IMG/VR virus record: IMGVR_UViG_3300043570_002336
Location: 1 to 64,000 of that record
Length of the DNA: 64,000 bases
Direction: 5' to 3' (one strand)
Source: a virus
Both the position numbers and the translations under genes were made by a program. The notes under the pieces are model-generated. The model had not been told where the DNA came from. It was given only the letters and a program-made list of their open reading frames with translations, and ran no database searches. Shown piece after piece: positions 24,584-31,970 of the stretch; position 1 is the stretch's first letter; each line of letters begins with the position of its first letter.

Positions 24584-25285
24584 TTAGTTTTTTAGGTCAA
24601 TTAAACCTTCCTGCTCTAATCCATTATATAAAGTATAGAACTCTTCTTTCAATACGTTGATAACTTTAGTAAGGTACGGAGTTTCAGTACCGGTAATCTC
24701 TCGTATATAGATGTATAACGCTTTCTTCTTAAAAATGTCGAGATCGTAACGTTTTTCAAAAAGCGTTAAAATAGCATCAGCTACCTTCTTATCTGATTCT
24801 TTAGGGAAAAGGGCGTCTAGTTTGCTATAAGTACGTTCTATATAGATATCGAAGATTTGACGTAATGTAAACGCGTACGGACGTACTTCAGATGTATCTA
24901 AATCATAGGTTCCGTTAAAGTCTTCGACAGGAGCTAATGATTTGAGGCGCTTGTAGTTCTTATTATTGTAGTTGATTAAGTGCCTTTTCACAATTGTACC
25001 GAAGTACGAGTAGGCTTTTGCACCTCTAGTAGGGTCAAACATATGAATCTTCTCCTCTATTAACAGGGAAATGACCTCGTGTTTTAAATCTTCGAGGTCA
25101 TCAACGTCGGTGTAGTAGAATCTAAAGGTGTGAATGATGTTTTCTACGAGCTTGTAGAAAGGGTAGTAGATTTCATCCGTAAAAATCTTCTGTCTGAAGG
25201 TTGTATCGGTTGAGTTGTTGTAAGCTACTATTGCATTCTCGGTATCTTGTGTAAAATAGTTTGTATTACTCTTCTTTCTTCCCAT
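24584..25285 (-). CDS. Late-transcription sigma factor, T4 gp55-like (233 aa)
   Basis: It begins MGRKKSNTNYFTQDTENAIV. The region-2-like core includes YYPFYKLVENIIHTFRFYY, DVDDLEDLKHEVISLLIEE and FDPTRGAKAYSYFGTIVKRH, followed by LINYNNKNYKRLKSL, matching gp55-type factors of T4-like phages. Region 4 is absent, as in gp55. The protein should direct host RNA polymerase to late promoters. The CTATTTATAA boxes in this window are the candidate targets. A helical C-terminal extension of about 100 residues is larger than in T4. Confidence 0.85.
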   Translation of the reverse strand: MGRKKSNTNYFTQDTENAIVAYNNSTDTTFRQKIFTDEIYYPFYKLVENIIHTFRFYYTDVDDLEDLKHEVISLLIEEKIHMFDPTRGAKAYSYFGTIVKRHLINYNNKNYKRLKSLAPVEDFNGTYDLDTSEVRPYAFTLRQIFDIYIERTYSKLDALFPKESDKKVADAILTLFEKRYDLDIFKKKALYIYIREITGTETPYLTKVINVLKEEFYTLYNGLEQEGLIDLKN

Positions 25286-25288
25286 AGG

Positions 25289-25558
25289 TTATCTTAGTCT
25301 GTAACCATCGAGAGCACTCTGTATTTCTTTTAGGTTTTCAAAGAAGAAACCGACTTCATCATCTGCACTGAAGTGCCCTTTGTCGTCGATTTCACGTAAC
25401 CTTTTGTTTGAATCCTCAATAATATTGGAGATATTCTCAACGTATCTTTGTTGATCTTGAACGGTGTCCTCTAACTTCTCTAGTTTTCTTAGGAGATTCC
25501 ATGTAGAAAACCCGAGGACTGATGCTAATATAGCTAGAAAAATGGATAGAACCAACAT
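25289..25558 (-). CDS. Membrane-anchored coiled-coil protein (89 aa)
   Basis: One N-terminal membrane helix (residues 2-22, MLVLSIFLAILASVLGFSTW) followed by a coiled coil (LRKLEKLEDTVQDQQRYVEN) and a short acidic tail. It lies three bases after the HD gene and three before the sigma gene. It might anchor a phage complex at the inner membrane. No family name is known to me. Confidence 0.65.
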   Translation of the reverse strand: MLVLSIFLAILASVLGFSTWNLLRKLEKLEDTVQDQQRYVENISNIIEDSNKRLREIDDKGHFSADDEVGFFFENLKEIQSALDGYRLR

Positions 25559-25560
25559 TT

Positions 25561-26298
25561 TTAGATGTTTTTTAATAAATTACTTAAATTTTCTGAAGAT
25601 TTAACAGTTTTACCGGTAGAGGTACCTGTTTTACTTACGTTTGGAGTGCTTTTACCTCCGTTTCCTAACCAGCGATCATACTCAATCTTAGAAGCCATGA
25701 AGTCAGCCTGGTGTAGGACAAAGACTATATTGGTTTTGAACCTAGAATCTGGGTTATGATTGAAGAAATACGCCTTATTTGCATCATCGAAGATGCCATC
25801 ATGGAGTCTGATACCTAAATACTCTTTCTGAGACATGGAAATACCGTATTTCTGAAGGAGATAAAGGGATCTATCTTGAATAAGCATAAAATCTAGGGAA
25901 GTATTAATAGAATACTCCTCTTTTAGCTTGTCTCTCCTCCAATTATCGGTTTGAGGTAGGTAACCGTCCTGTTCTCCGTCACCGATCTTACCTAGATCAT
26001 GGTTTAAAGCAGCAAAAACAAGTTCTTCCTCGGTAAAATCAATATTTGCACCGGATACTGCCCAGAATTTCATAGTACGGAGTGCAAGCTCTACTACTCT
26101 ATTAACATGCTCTACATATCCTCCCGGAAATGCATTGTGGTACCATGTTTTTGAGGAGGCAGGAGCAAGAACCATGTGTTCAGCAAGAGATTCGTAAGTA
26201 GCTTTAAGCTTTTCCTTACGTTCTCCGGTAATATAATCTTCAACGTATTGAAGATGACGATTCCAATTAGCTTCTACTTGTTCGGGTGTGAGCTGCAT
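25561..26298 (-). CDS. HD-domain phosphohydrolase (245 aa)
   Basis: The conserved His pattern is AFPGGYVEHVNRVVELAL near residues 55-72, then NHDLGKIGDG near 104-113 (the HD pair), IRLHDGIF near 160 and HQADFMASKIEYDRW near 188-202. Such enzymes hydrolyse nucleotides or cyclic nucleotides. The C-terminal 30 residues are Ser/Thr-rich and unstructured. In this setting a nucleotide-pool or second-messenger role is plausible but unproven. Confidence 0.8.
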   Translation of the reverse strand: MQLTPEQVEANWNRHLQYVEDYITGERKEKLKATYESLAEHMVLAPASSKTWYHNAFPGGYVEHVNRVVELALRTMKFWAVSGANIDFTEEELVFAALNHDLGKIGDGEQDGYLPQTDNWRRDKLKEEYSINTSLDFMLIQDRSLYLLQKYGISMSQKEYLGIRLHDGIFDDANKAYFFNHNPDSRFKTNIVFVLHQADFMASKIEYDRWLGNGGKSTPNVSKTGTSTGKTVKSSENLSNLLKNI

Positions 26299-26300
26299 AG

Positions 26301-26483
26301 TTAAGCTTTAAAGTATTCCTCTTCTCGGTTAATCATAGTTTGCATATCTCGAAGGATCTCTCGAGCTTTATCTAACTCTACATAAGCTTGATCTCTATTT
26401 AGAGTTGCAACACTGTGTTCAATCTTCTTGATTTGTGATTCAAGACGATTAATTTTTTCTTGATATAAATTTTTGTTTTTCAT
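26301..26483 (-). CDS. Short coiled-coil protein (60 aa)
   Basis: Almost wholly heptad-like (NLYQEKINRLESQIKKIEHS), no cysteine and no signal peptide. It is the first gene after a strong host-type promoter at 26576-26606 and precedes the HD gene by two bases. Likely an oligomerisation or inhibitor peptide. Function unknown. Confidence 0.6.
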   Translation of the reverse strand: MKNKNLYQEKINRLESQIKKIEHSVATLNRDQAYVELDKAREILRDMQTMINREEEYFKA

Positions 26484-26575
26484 AAGTACTTAATAATTAT
26501 TAATCTTTATATATAATATACTAATATTATCTATATAATATTTTTACTCTCCCCTTTTTTTCCTCCCCTTCGTTT

Positions 26576-26606
26576 CAAATATACGAAATAAATCAATGCG
26601 AAACAA
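26576..26606 (-). promoter_or_regulatory. Host-type promoter with exact TAnnTTTG box
   Basis: TTG at 26606-26604, 20-base spacer, TATATTTG at 26583-26576. This is the only box here that matches the Bacteroidota -7 consensus ending in G. A 92-base AT-rich leader precedes the coiled-coil, HD, membrane and sigma genes it would drive. Confidence 0.75.
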
Positions 26607-26626
26607 CTGTTTTATAAAAAAGTTTT

Positions 26627-26660
26627 CACACGCGCCGCGCCGCGCACGAAGCCGCCCCGC
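26627..26660 (-). terminator. GC-rich island after the T5orf172-type gene
   Basis: About 30 of 34 bases are G or C, with repeated GCGC/CCGCGC units in an AT-rich surrounding. On the coding strand it directly follows the stop at 26665 and is followed by AAAACTTTTTT, so a terminator is the simplest reading. The stem is imperfect because of the repeated units. Confidence 0.4.
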
Positions 26661-26664
26661 AAAT

Positions 26665-27294
26665 CTAGTAATAGAAAGCATCTCCGATCTTCATTTGTGC
26701 ACCTAACAGTTCAATAACTTCAATAGCACGGTCTAGCGTAACCTCAAAGAATTCACGGGAAGATCCTTGATCGGTAGTCCGGCGGTGGTTAACTAAATAC
26801 TCGTGAACGGAATGCTCTAACAGATAATCATTCTCTACCGGGAGTGAATACCGAAGCTTCCATTCCGAAACAACACCAGCACCGTTAATCTGTTCAACTC
26901 TCCGCAAGGGATTAACCGCTTTACCAATCTTGACAAATCCCGGGTAAGCCTCGTTGGTGAGGATGTAGATATAACTTCCTCTAGAATGATACTGCTTGAA
27001 CTTATTAAGATCTTGAGTCAGCTTAGCAAATAAGTACTTCCAGGAATGGGTATTGGTTTCAGGCTCATAAGCCATAGGGACCTCAATACGGTAGTCACAG
27101 TTAAGCATATTAGAGACATCGGCAGGATTATGCTGACGAAACTTAAAGCGCATATCGGCGTAGTTCTGAAACCATTCCTTAGCCTTGGGGTGATAGTCTA
27201 GCTCAGAGGTATCTGGGTAGAAATCGTAGATGGTAATGAGAGACTCAGATTCAAGTTCTAAAGCCTCTTCGAAGGATAGTTTCTTTAAAGACAT
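26665..27294 (-). CDS. T5orf172/GIY-YIG-type nuclease domain protein (209 aa)
   Basis: Residues about 105-195 fit the T5orf172 subgroup of GIY-YIG nucleases: SYIYILTNEAYPGFVKIGKA, RRVEQINGAGVVSEWKL, ENDYLLEHSVHEYL and SREFFEV. The first 100 residues are a separate helical domain. The role could be homing, host DNA attack or repair. It is tightly linked to the membrane protein upstream (three-base gap). Confidence 0.75.
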   Translation of the reverse strand: MSLKKLSFEEALELESESLITIYDFYPDTSELDYHPKAKEWFQNYADMRFKFRQHNPADVSNMLNCDYRIEVPMAYEPETNTHSWKYLFAKLTQDLNKFKQYHSRGSYIYILTNEAYPGFVKIGKAVNPLRRVEQINGAGVVSEWKLRYSLPVENDYLLEHSVHEYLVNHRRTTDQGSSREFFEVTLDRAIEVIELLGAQMKIGDAFYY

Positions 27295-27297
27295 AAC

Positions 27298-27501
27298 TTA
27301 CTCTTGATCGTTACCGAAAAATAGATTCCTAGCTAAAATAAAGATAAAGAAGAGTATAGTTATCGGCCAGATAATAGTCACGATAATACGCTCTAACATA
27401 GTGAAACGGTTTTCCTCTTTTCGAGTCTTTGAGACAACAAAATCCCATAGGAAGTTAAAAGTAACTCCTACAATGATGTAGTAAATGATCGTACTAAGCA
27501 T
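27298..27501 (-). CDS. Two-helix membrane protein (67 aa)
   Basis: Hydrophobic segments near residues 1-20 and 38-60 flank a short basic loop (SKTRKEENRF). The ATG is preceded by the AAAGGTTATG leader and the promoter at 27525-27555. No known holin family fits clearly. It could be an early membrane-active protein. Confidence 0.6.
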   Translation of the reverse strand: MLSTIIYYIIVGVTFNFLWDFVVSKTRKEENRFTMLERIIVTIIWPITILFFIFILARNLFFGNDQE

Positions 27502-27524
27502 AACCTTTATTTTTTATTGATACT

Positions 27525-27555
27525 TAAAGATAGTAAGTAAATGCTTAAGAAGCAA
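27525..27555 (-). promoter_or_regulatory. Host-type promoter for the two-helix membrane protein
   Basis: TTG at 27555-27553, 20-base spacer, TATCTTTA at 27532-27525, then a leader of about 23 bases ending AAGGTTATG. The -33 part lies within the 3' end of the upstream gene. Confidence 0.7.
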
Positions 27556-27973
27556 CTTCTACTGCTAAAATATTATAAATCTTTTGGATTCGTGCACATC
27601 TTTCATACTCTTCAATACCCTCATAGTGATCTCTTAACTCCTCCATAGCAAAGGCAATTTCCTGAGGAGTAAATTTTCTAGCCTCTACTATATGCTCATA
27701 TCTACTCTCATCGAATCTTTCTAGGTAAGTGAATACTCTATCAAAGTAAGTCTTTCGCACGGTCTGCTCAATTGATTGATATCTCTCTCCGTATTTTTTA
27801 CGGTACATCTCATTAATGATAAAGAAGTTCTCAACGCATTTGATCACGGTACCGAAAATGATGTACGGATGCTGGGTGTAATCGATCACCGCCTTAGTAA
27901 ACCCCTCCTTACTAAGGTCATCCTGATCATCGTAATCGAAGATCGATAGAAAGGCAGGTGGTAGAGCTTTCAC
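27545..27973 (-). CDS. Unidentified helical protein (142 aa)
   Basis: Helical, charged, begins MKALPPAFLSIFDYDDQDDL. No motif recognised. The ATG overlaps the stop of the leader-bearing gene upstream by four bases, so the two are translated together. Confidence 0.6.
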   Translation of the reverse strand: MKALPPAFLSIFDYDDQDDLSKEGFTKAVIDYTQHPYIIFGTVIKCVENFFIINEMYRKKYGERYQSIEQTVRKTYFDRVFTYLERFDESRYEHIVEARKFTPQEIAFAMEELRDHYEGIEEYERCARIQKIYNILAVEVAS

Positions 27974-28353
27974 GCTGATAGTTTAGTTGTAACAGCACCG
28001 TAGCGGCGAAATACCTCTACCGGGTCCGGGGAGATATTCCAAAGCTTACCTAGTTTCTCTCTTACGGCCGGGGTCTGAAGGATTGCTTTGAAGATTTTTT
28101 CATCGTAGAAAAATTCTCCCGTAGTCTCGATATACCTAAAGTGTAAATCCGAAGGCTCTTCATAAGCTATGGTTAAATCCATTTTTAGATCGGGATCGTG
28201 GCCTTTTTTGATAACTAGTCTAGGATGAACAAATCTAGCTAAGGCCTCGTACCCTTTCTCAAACTCCATAGCCGAAGTAGCATCATCAAGGTAAGTTTTA
28301 CCGTCAAAGATACCGCTTTTAGATTCCGAAAGAAGAGCAGAGATAAGCTTCAT
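27970..28353 (-). CDS. Protein with prohead-type leader (127 aa)
   Basis: MKLISALLSESKSGIFDGKT is nearly the same leader as in the kinase-like gene at 9460-9999 (MKLIQALLTES), but the bodies are unrelated. The remaining 115 residues have mixed charge with no motif. A late-type box (CTATTTATAT) lies 8 bases before the ATG, consistent with a late-made, head-packaged protein. Confidence 0.65.
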   Translation of the reverse strand: MKLISALLSESKSGIFDGKTYLDDATSAMEFEKGYEALARFVHPRLVIKKGHDPDLKMDLTIAYEEPSDLHFRYIETTGEFFYDEKIFKAILQTPAVREKLGKLWNISPDPVEVFRRYGAVTTKLSA

Positions 28354-28361
28354 AGTTTTTT

Positions 28362-28371
28362 ATATAAATAG
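28362..28371 (-). promoter_or_regulatory. Candidate late promoter
   Basis: CTATTTATAT on the coding strand, 8 bases before the ATG at 28353. It lies in the divergent gap shared with the only plus-strand gene. Confidence 0.45.
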
Positions 28372-28462
28372 GATTCCTCCTATATTATTAAATATATAAA
28401 GATATAATTATATAGACAACTACATATATAAAAATTTTTCCGGAAAATTTCCCCGGACATAG

Positions 28463-28493
28463 TTGGTTTTTCTACCAAAAGTTCTTATATTAA
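28463..28493 (+). promoter_or_regulatory. Host-type promoter on the plus strand
   Basis: TTG at 28463-28465, 20-base spacer, TATATTAA at 28486-28493. The spacing is identical to the minus-strand promoters. The ATG of the plus-strand gene is 50 bases downstream. Confidence 0.65.
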
Positions 28494-28543
28494 AACCGTA
28501 GTAAGGGTGCTACAAGTGCTTTGACATATATAAAATATATAAT

Positions 28544-28822
28544 ATGGAAACAATATCATTTCTTTTAGGTGTAGGTGCTGTTATTACTTCGGTAGTAGTT
28601 GCGGTTACGTTTATGAACTATGTGACAATTAAGAGTCTTATCAAAGCAGTAGCTGATTTTGAGAAAGCTGAACAAAGGTTATACGAATTTAGTAACGAAC
28701 AGGACAATGCCATAAGGCGGGACCTGGAGGCAGTCTACCGTCATATCGACAGTAGGGTGGATAAATGTGAAGAGAGAACAAAAAAGGAGTTGAAGGATCT
28801 AGCTTCAACTAAATCTAATTAA
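28544..28822 (+). CDS. Membrane-anchored coiled-coil protein, sole plus-strand gene (92 aa)
   Basis: One N-terminal membrane helix (residues 4-28, with GVGAVITSVVVAVTF) followed by a long charged helix (EKAEQRLYEFSNEQDNAIRR). The architecture is the same as the 89-aa protein at 25289-25558, although the sequences differ. It is read opposite to all its neighbours from its own host-type promoter. Function unknown. Confidence 0.7.
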   Translation: METISFLLGVGAVITSVVVAVTFMNYVTIKSLIKAVADFEKAEQRLYEFSNEQDNAIRRDLEAVYRHIDSRVDKCEERTKKELKDLASTKSN

Positions 28823-29018
28823 TTAACCCGTTGAAGCGCTTGTACCCTTGCTTTCTATATATAAATATATATTAGTATACCTTAAAATTTGATCAGCGAT
28901 GCATTACTAGGGTTACCTCTAGCTAACCGTCGAGAAAACCGTATAGTGAAATATACTAGCAGGTTTATAGCACCTTGCCGTCACCCCGCTCTCACCTTGA
29001 CCTCCTGACGACATCAGT
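28823..29018. other. Intergenic region between converging genes
   Basis: About 200 bases with no open frame of note. It holds short inverted stretches such as CTAGGGTTACCTCTAGCTAACC, which may form a weak hairpin. No tRNA cloverleaf was found. A small RNA cannot be excluded. Confidence 0.3.
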
Positions 29019-29045
29019 CAAAAAAAAAGAGCCCCTAAGGGCCCT
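29019..29045 (-). terminator. Terminator of the 75-aa gene
   Basis: The coding strand reads GAGGGCCCTTAGGGGCTC followed by nine T residues. The stem is interrupted (AGAG/CTCT outer, CCC/GGG inner, TTA loop), but the T run and position just after the stop at 29051 support a Rho-independent terminator. Confidence 0.6.
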
Positions 29046-29050
29046 CTCTC

Positions 29051-29278
29051 TTAATCCTGTACTGCCGGGGTATCGATTAGCTCCTGCACCCTGAACCGAT
29101 GTCCGAACTCTCTCAGCATTTGAGCGGTCCAGTTAGGATGGAACATCGGGATCTTACCATCGGCCTTCATCTTGTCTAACTCCTGGATGAATGCATTCTG
29201 CCAGAGCTGTAGTGATTCTACCAATACACCTTCTAGGACTGCGTCAAGCTGGGCTTTAGGATACTTTTTCTTGTTCAT
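29051..29278 (-). CDS. Small accessory protein (75 aa)
   Basis: Helical protein beginning MNKKKYPKAQLDAVLEGVLV. No recognised motif. It has its own promoter at 29311-29341 and its own terminator. GTTC rather than GGTT precedes its ATG. Confidence 0.6.
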   Translation of the reverse strand: MNKKKYPKAQLDAVLEGVLVESLQLWQNAFIQELDKMKADGKIPMFHPNWTAQMLREFGHRFRVQELIDTPAVQD

Positions 29279-29310
29279 GTCTTGCTGTTGTTAGTTGTTA
29301 TTCTGTTTAC

Positions 29311-29341
29311 TAAAGATATGAAGGATACTCTCAGGTGACAA
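29311..29341 (-). promoter_or_regulatory. Host-type promoter for the 75-aa gene
   Basis: TTG at 29341-29339, 20-base spacer, TATCTTTA at 29318-29311, and a leader of about 32 bases ending before the ATG at 29278. Confidence 0.7.
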
Positions 29342-29348
29342 CTCTATG

Positions 29349-29615
29349 TTACTGCTTCCACACCATCATCGTACCGGCGTCATGCCACTCAAAGTACCAG
29401 CCCGACTCCTCAACCAGCTTGTTGAGTGAAGGCTTAACACCGAACGTATCAGCCCAAGCCTCAGACCAGTAGTTGAATAGGTCCGGGGTGTACTCAGCTG
29501 CTACCCAGATACCGTCGATGTGAGTCTTAGCACTGTAGAACTCTGAAGCTGTGCCGCATACCTTCACACCCTTTGCTTTGAGTGCTGACATCATTGAGGT
29601 GATTTCTTTTACCAT
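29349..29615 (-). CDS. Small accessory protein (88 aa)
   Basis: Aromatic-rich: YFEWHDAGTMMVWKQ at the C-terminus and AEYTPDLFNYWSEAWADTF in the middle. It looks like a compact alpha/beta fold. No family recognised. The leader is the AACAACGGTTATG type. Confidence 0.6.
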   Translation of the reverse strand: MVKEITSMMSALKAKGVKVCGTASEFYSAKTHIDGIWVAAEYTPDLFNYWSEAWADTFGVKPSLNKLVEESGWYFEWHDAGTMMVWKQ

Positions 29616-29638
29616 AACCGTTGTTGTTTTTATTTAAC

Positions 29639-29669
29639 TAAAGATAAGAAGAAGGCCCCGAAGGGCCAA
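29639..29669 (-). promoter_or_regulatory. Promoter with terminator hairpin inside the spacer
   Basis: TTG at 29669-29667, 20-base spacer, TATCTTTA at 29646-29639. The spacer contains GGCCC-TTCG-GGGCC (29667-29654), a perfect 5-bp stem with a UUCG tetraloop, directly after the stop of the upstream gene. The element therefore seems to end one transcript and start the next, that of the gene at 29349-29615. Confidence 0.75.
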
Positions 29670-29676
29670 CTCTTAT

Positions 29677-29859
29677 TTAGGCATTAGCGATTGCTTCATC
29701 AGCCTCTTTCAAAGCTTTCTTCATCATCTCGATCTTCTCTTCTTCAGTGTAAGAAGCTACATGATCGATCAGGACATTCATAGTGCCTGAGAGGATGCCT
29801 ACTGCATGAGCGTAAGCATAAGCGACTTCCATTAGCGCTTCTTCTTTGATGTTTGACAT
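29677..29859 (-). CDS. Small helical accessory protein (60 aa)
   Basis: Begins MSNIKEEALMEVAYAYAHAV. Ala-rich helix with an acidic end. AAAGGTTATG leader. No family recognised. Confidence 0.55.
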   Translation of the reverse strand: MSNIKEEALMEVAYAYAHAVGILSGTMNVLIDHVASYTEEEKIEMMKKALKEADEAIANA

Positions 29860-29885
29860 AACCTTTATTTGTTTTTAATTATACC

Positions 29886-29916
29886 TAAATATACGAACTA
29901 AACTCTCTAAAGGCAA
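29886..29916 (-). promoter_or_regulatory. Host-type promoter for the 60-aa gene
   Basis: TTG at 29916-29914, 20-base spacer, TATATTTA at 29893-29886. Confidence 0.7.
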
Positions 29917-29934
29917 CTATTGTAACCAGGAAGA

Positions 29935-29948
29935 GATCCCGAAGGATC
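29935..29948 (-). terminator. Hairpin with UUCG loop
   Basis: GATCC-TTCG-GGATC on the coding strand, about 20 bases before the -33 box of the promoter at 29886-29916 and 60 bases after the stop of the 55-aa gene. No T run follows, so termination efficiency is uncertain. Confidence 0.5.
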
Positions 29949-30006
29949 CCAACCCAGACAAACAACAACCCTGGTGTATATGCGCCCAACCAGGAGGCTA
30001 AATATC

Positions 30007-30174
30007 TTAGTCGACGTAATAGGTTATAATATCCCATCCGTCCGAATCCTGTACTGCAGTGAAGTACCTAGGACCTTTCTTCCTCTCGATGGAGTAGGAC
30101 CCTAGCGAACTAGGATCCCACCTCCGTAGCGTCTTAGCAATCTCTTCAGAGACTCTGATCAGCTTACTCCTCAT
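30007..30174 (-). CDS. Small basic accessory protein (55 aa)
   Basis: Starts MRSKLIRVSEEIAKTLRRWD at 30174, overlapping the stop of the 250-aa gene by four bases (ATGA). The C-terminus is strand-like (GPRYFTAVQDSDGWDIITYY). The coupling and a clean frame support a real gene. Function unknown. Confidence 0.6.
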   Translation of the reverse strand: MRSKLIRVSEEIAKTLRRWDPSSLGSYSIERKKGPRYFTAVQDSDGWDIITYYVD

Positions 30175-30923
30175 TGACCGAGGTACTGAGCCAATTCTTC
30201 AGCACTCTTACCAGTAGTCGTTACATCGATAAAGCGATAAACTGACTCCTCATCATTCTTAAATCCGGGCTTAACAACTAACAGATTACCATTCTCAAAC
30301 TTTACAGTCACAGTATCGAAGGAGTAGTAATCACGGCCTCTAGACGTACCATCACGACCCACCACCACTTCAGCCCCAGGAGCAAGCTTCTGATACTTCT
30401 CAGCAGTATAGCTGAGTACTGACTTCCTATTACGAGTAGATATCATCTCCCATTCAGCAGCAGAATTCTTATCAGCCAACTTCTCTTTTAGCGTACGGAA
30501 GGTAACCCACCGGCCATTATTATTGATAGTATAACACTCTACTTTATTTTGCTCGATACTAAAGCCAGCCGTCGACTGAACAATCGTATCAGAAGTAACT
30601 TCATATCGATCGTAGAGTAATGCACACTGCCCCTTGACGTGCAGAATATCCACAGTAACGATTAATTCAGCATCATTCCAGCCATTAGCATTAACATCTA
30701 CGTTTTCATTTACCTCCTCCATAGAGAAGCTAAAATCCTTACCTTCGACAAAGCCATTTTCTAACAGTAGAGCTTGCTTACGGAGCAAAGAAGCTTTCAG
30801 ATTCTTATTACTCTTATCCAATCGCTCTTTAAATGCTTCCACTCGCTCTATCTGATCGACAGTCAATACTTGGCTTTCAATACCGAGAGTAAGCTGATTG
30901 GGATCTTGAATTTCATTCATCAT
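30171..30923 (-). CDS. Accessory protein of unknown family (250 aa)
   Basis: The largest gene of the 28.5-34 kb accessory block. The N-terminal 60 residues are helical (VDQIERVEAFKERLDKSNKN), and the rest is strand-rich with YDRYEVTSDTIVQSTAGFSI and SRGRDYYSFDTVTVKFENGN. No catalytic motif is visible. GGTTATGATG at the start gives MMNEIQ. Confidence 0.65.
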   Translation of the reverse strand: MMNEIQDPNQLTLGIESQVLTVDQIERVEAFKERLDKSNKNLKASLLRKQALLLENGFVEGKDFSFSMEEVNENVDVNANGWNDAELIVTVDILHVKGQCALLYDRYEVTSDTIVQSTAGFSIEQNKVECYTINNNGRWVTFRTLKEKLADKNSAAEWEMISTRNRKSVLSYTAEKYQKLAPGAEVVVGRDGTSRGRDYYSFDTVTVKFENGNLLVVKPGFKNDEESVYRFIDVTTTGKSAEELAQYLGQ

Positions 30924-30949
30924 AACCGTTGTTTGTTTTTAATTATACC

Positions 30950-30980
30950 TAAAGATACGAACTATACTCTTAGGAGGCAA
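30950..30980 (-). promoter_or_regulatory. Host-type promoter for the 250-aa gene
   Basis: TTG at 30980-30978, 20-base spacer, TATCTTTA at 30957-30950, then the AACAAACAACGGTTATG leader. Confidence 0.7.
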
Positions 30981-31457
30981 CTATTTTTCTAAAAGTGCTC
31001 CGTAGATTTGAGCATCGATGAAGTTGATGATATCTGCTCTATCAAATCCTTCTTCCTGCAAATCAAAAGCCAAACTCTTAACCACAGATTTCAAAATCGC
31101 AACATCAGCAATTCGAACCAATCCATCCATTCGTTCATATGTGTCATCTACACCATTGAACCCTTTTAACTCAATGATATAGCGTGGGTAATTATAACCC
31201 TGTGTATCTACTAGAAACGTTCTACCTTCACTTTCAAATAAGTAAAACTGTTGGTCACCATCTAGGACTTCAATATCCATTAGATCTGCATACCAATCTA
31301 TTTGGAGAATAGGAAAAGATAAAATTGTATCTTTTATTTCACCATCCAACTCACACCACTCAGTTTCATTTGTTTTATACAAATAATTTTCTTTGCGGCT
31401 GTAGTCTAGATTAACCAATTTCTTGTAAATTCCTTCATTCAATTCTTTTACTTTCAT
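30981..31457 (-). CDS. Accessory protein of unknown family (158 aa)
   Basis: Alpha/beta, acidic, beginning MKVKELNEGIYKKLVNLDYS. It has FLVDTQGYNYPRYIIELKGF in the middle and an amphipathic C-terminal helix. No known motif. Base composition is slightly more AT-rich than the tail genes. Confidence 0.6.
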   Translation of the reverse strand: MKVKELNEGIYKKLVNLDYSRKENYLYKTNETEWCELDGEIKDTILSFPILQIDWYADLMDIEVLDGDQQFYLFESEGRTFLVDTQGYNYPRYIIELKGFNGVDDTYERMDGLVRIADVAILKSVVKSLAFDLQEEGFDRADIINFIDAQIYGALLEK

Positions 31458-31480
31458 AACCGTTGTTGTTTTTATTTATC

Positions 31481-31511
31481 TAAAGATAGTAACTAGACTA
31501 ATACCAACCAA
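31481..31511 (-). promoter_or_regulatory. Host-type promoter, copy 1 of a duplicated unit
   Basis: TTG at 31511-31509, 20-base spacer, TATCTTTA at 31488-31481. Bases 31463-31515 match 31953-32005 with a single difference. Confidence 0.75.
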
Positions 31512-31637
31512 CTATTTTCCAGAACTAAATTCCTCCGTTAGAGCTATTTTCAAAACTCCATTAGCTTTATTTGCTTCACCTTTATCTAAAAGCGAAATAG
31601 CTATCTGCATTACTACAATCAAATCATTCTTTTTCAT
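31512..31637 (-). CDS. Short accessory protein (41 aa)
   Basis: Begins MKKNDLIVVMQIAISLLDKG and ends TEEFSSGK. A single amphipathic helix pair is likely. The start sits in the AAAGGTTATG-type leader behind a weak promoter at 31664-31694. Confidence 0.5.
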   Translation of the reverse strand: MKKNDLIVVMQIAISLLDKGEANKANGVLKIALTEEFSSGK

Positions 31638-31663
31638 AACCTTTATTTATTTCTTATTATACC

Positions 31664-31694
31664 TAAATATACGAACAAGATCTGGGTTAAACTA
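31664..31694 (-). promoter_or_regulatory. Weak host-type promoter
   Basis: TATATTTA at 31671-31664. The expected -33 triplet at 31694-31692 is TAG instead of TTG. GGGT and ACCC flank it and may form a short hairpin. Confidence 0.45.
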
Positions 31695-31706
31695 GACCCT
31701 TTATAA

Positions 31707-31946
31707 TTAGGTATTTTCTGGAACTATAAAATAAACATATTGACTTTTATTTTTTTTATGTTTAACTCTATAATATAAACCTTTACGTAAACCCCTTCTT
31801 AATAAGTCAGCAAATTTCTTATTTGCTAACCTAGTTTCATTTCTAAAATAACCCCAAACATTTTCTTGAATTTCAGATTCTGTTTGAAAATTATGCTTTT
31901 TCAAATATTCTACTACTTGATTAACTGAATTTCTAGGATAACCCAT
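31707..31946 (-). CDS. Small basic protein, possibly winged-helix (79 aa)
   Basis: The leader GGTTATG favours the second of two in-frame ATGs (31946). The start at 31952 would add two residues. The product has NSVNQVVEYLKKHNFQTESE, a helical middle with FADLLRRGLRKGLYY and a strand end (SQYVYFIVPEN), which resembles a small winged-helix DNA-binding fold. This would fit a phage regulator. Low certainty. Confidence 0.55.
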   Translation of the reverse strand: MGYPRNSVNQVVEYLKKHNFQTESEIQENVWGYFRNETRLANKKFADLLRRGLRKGLYYRVKHKKNKSQYVYFIVPENT

Positions 31947-31970
31947 AACCATTTGTTGTTTTTATTTACC

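Noticed and set aside
28823-29018. tRNA or small structured RNA between converging genes
   Set aside because: No cloverleaf with a T-loop GGTTCRA and matching acceptor stem could be drawn. Only short inverted stretches are present.
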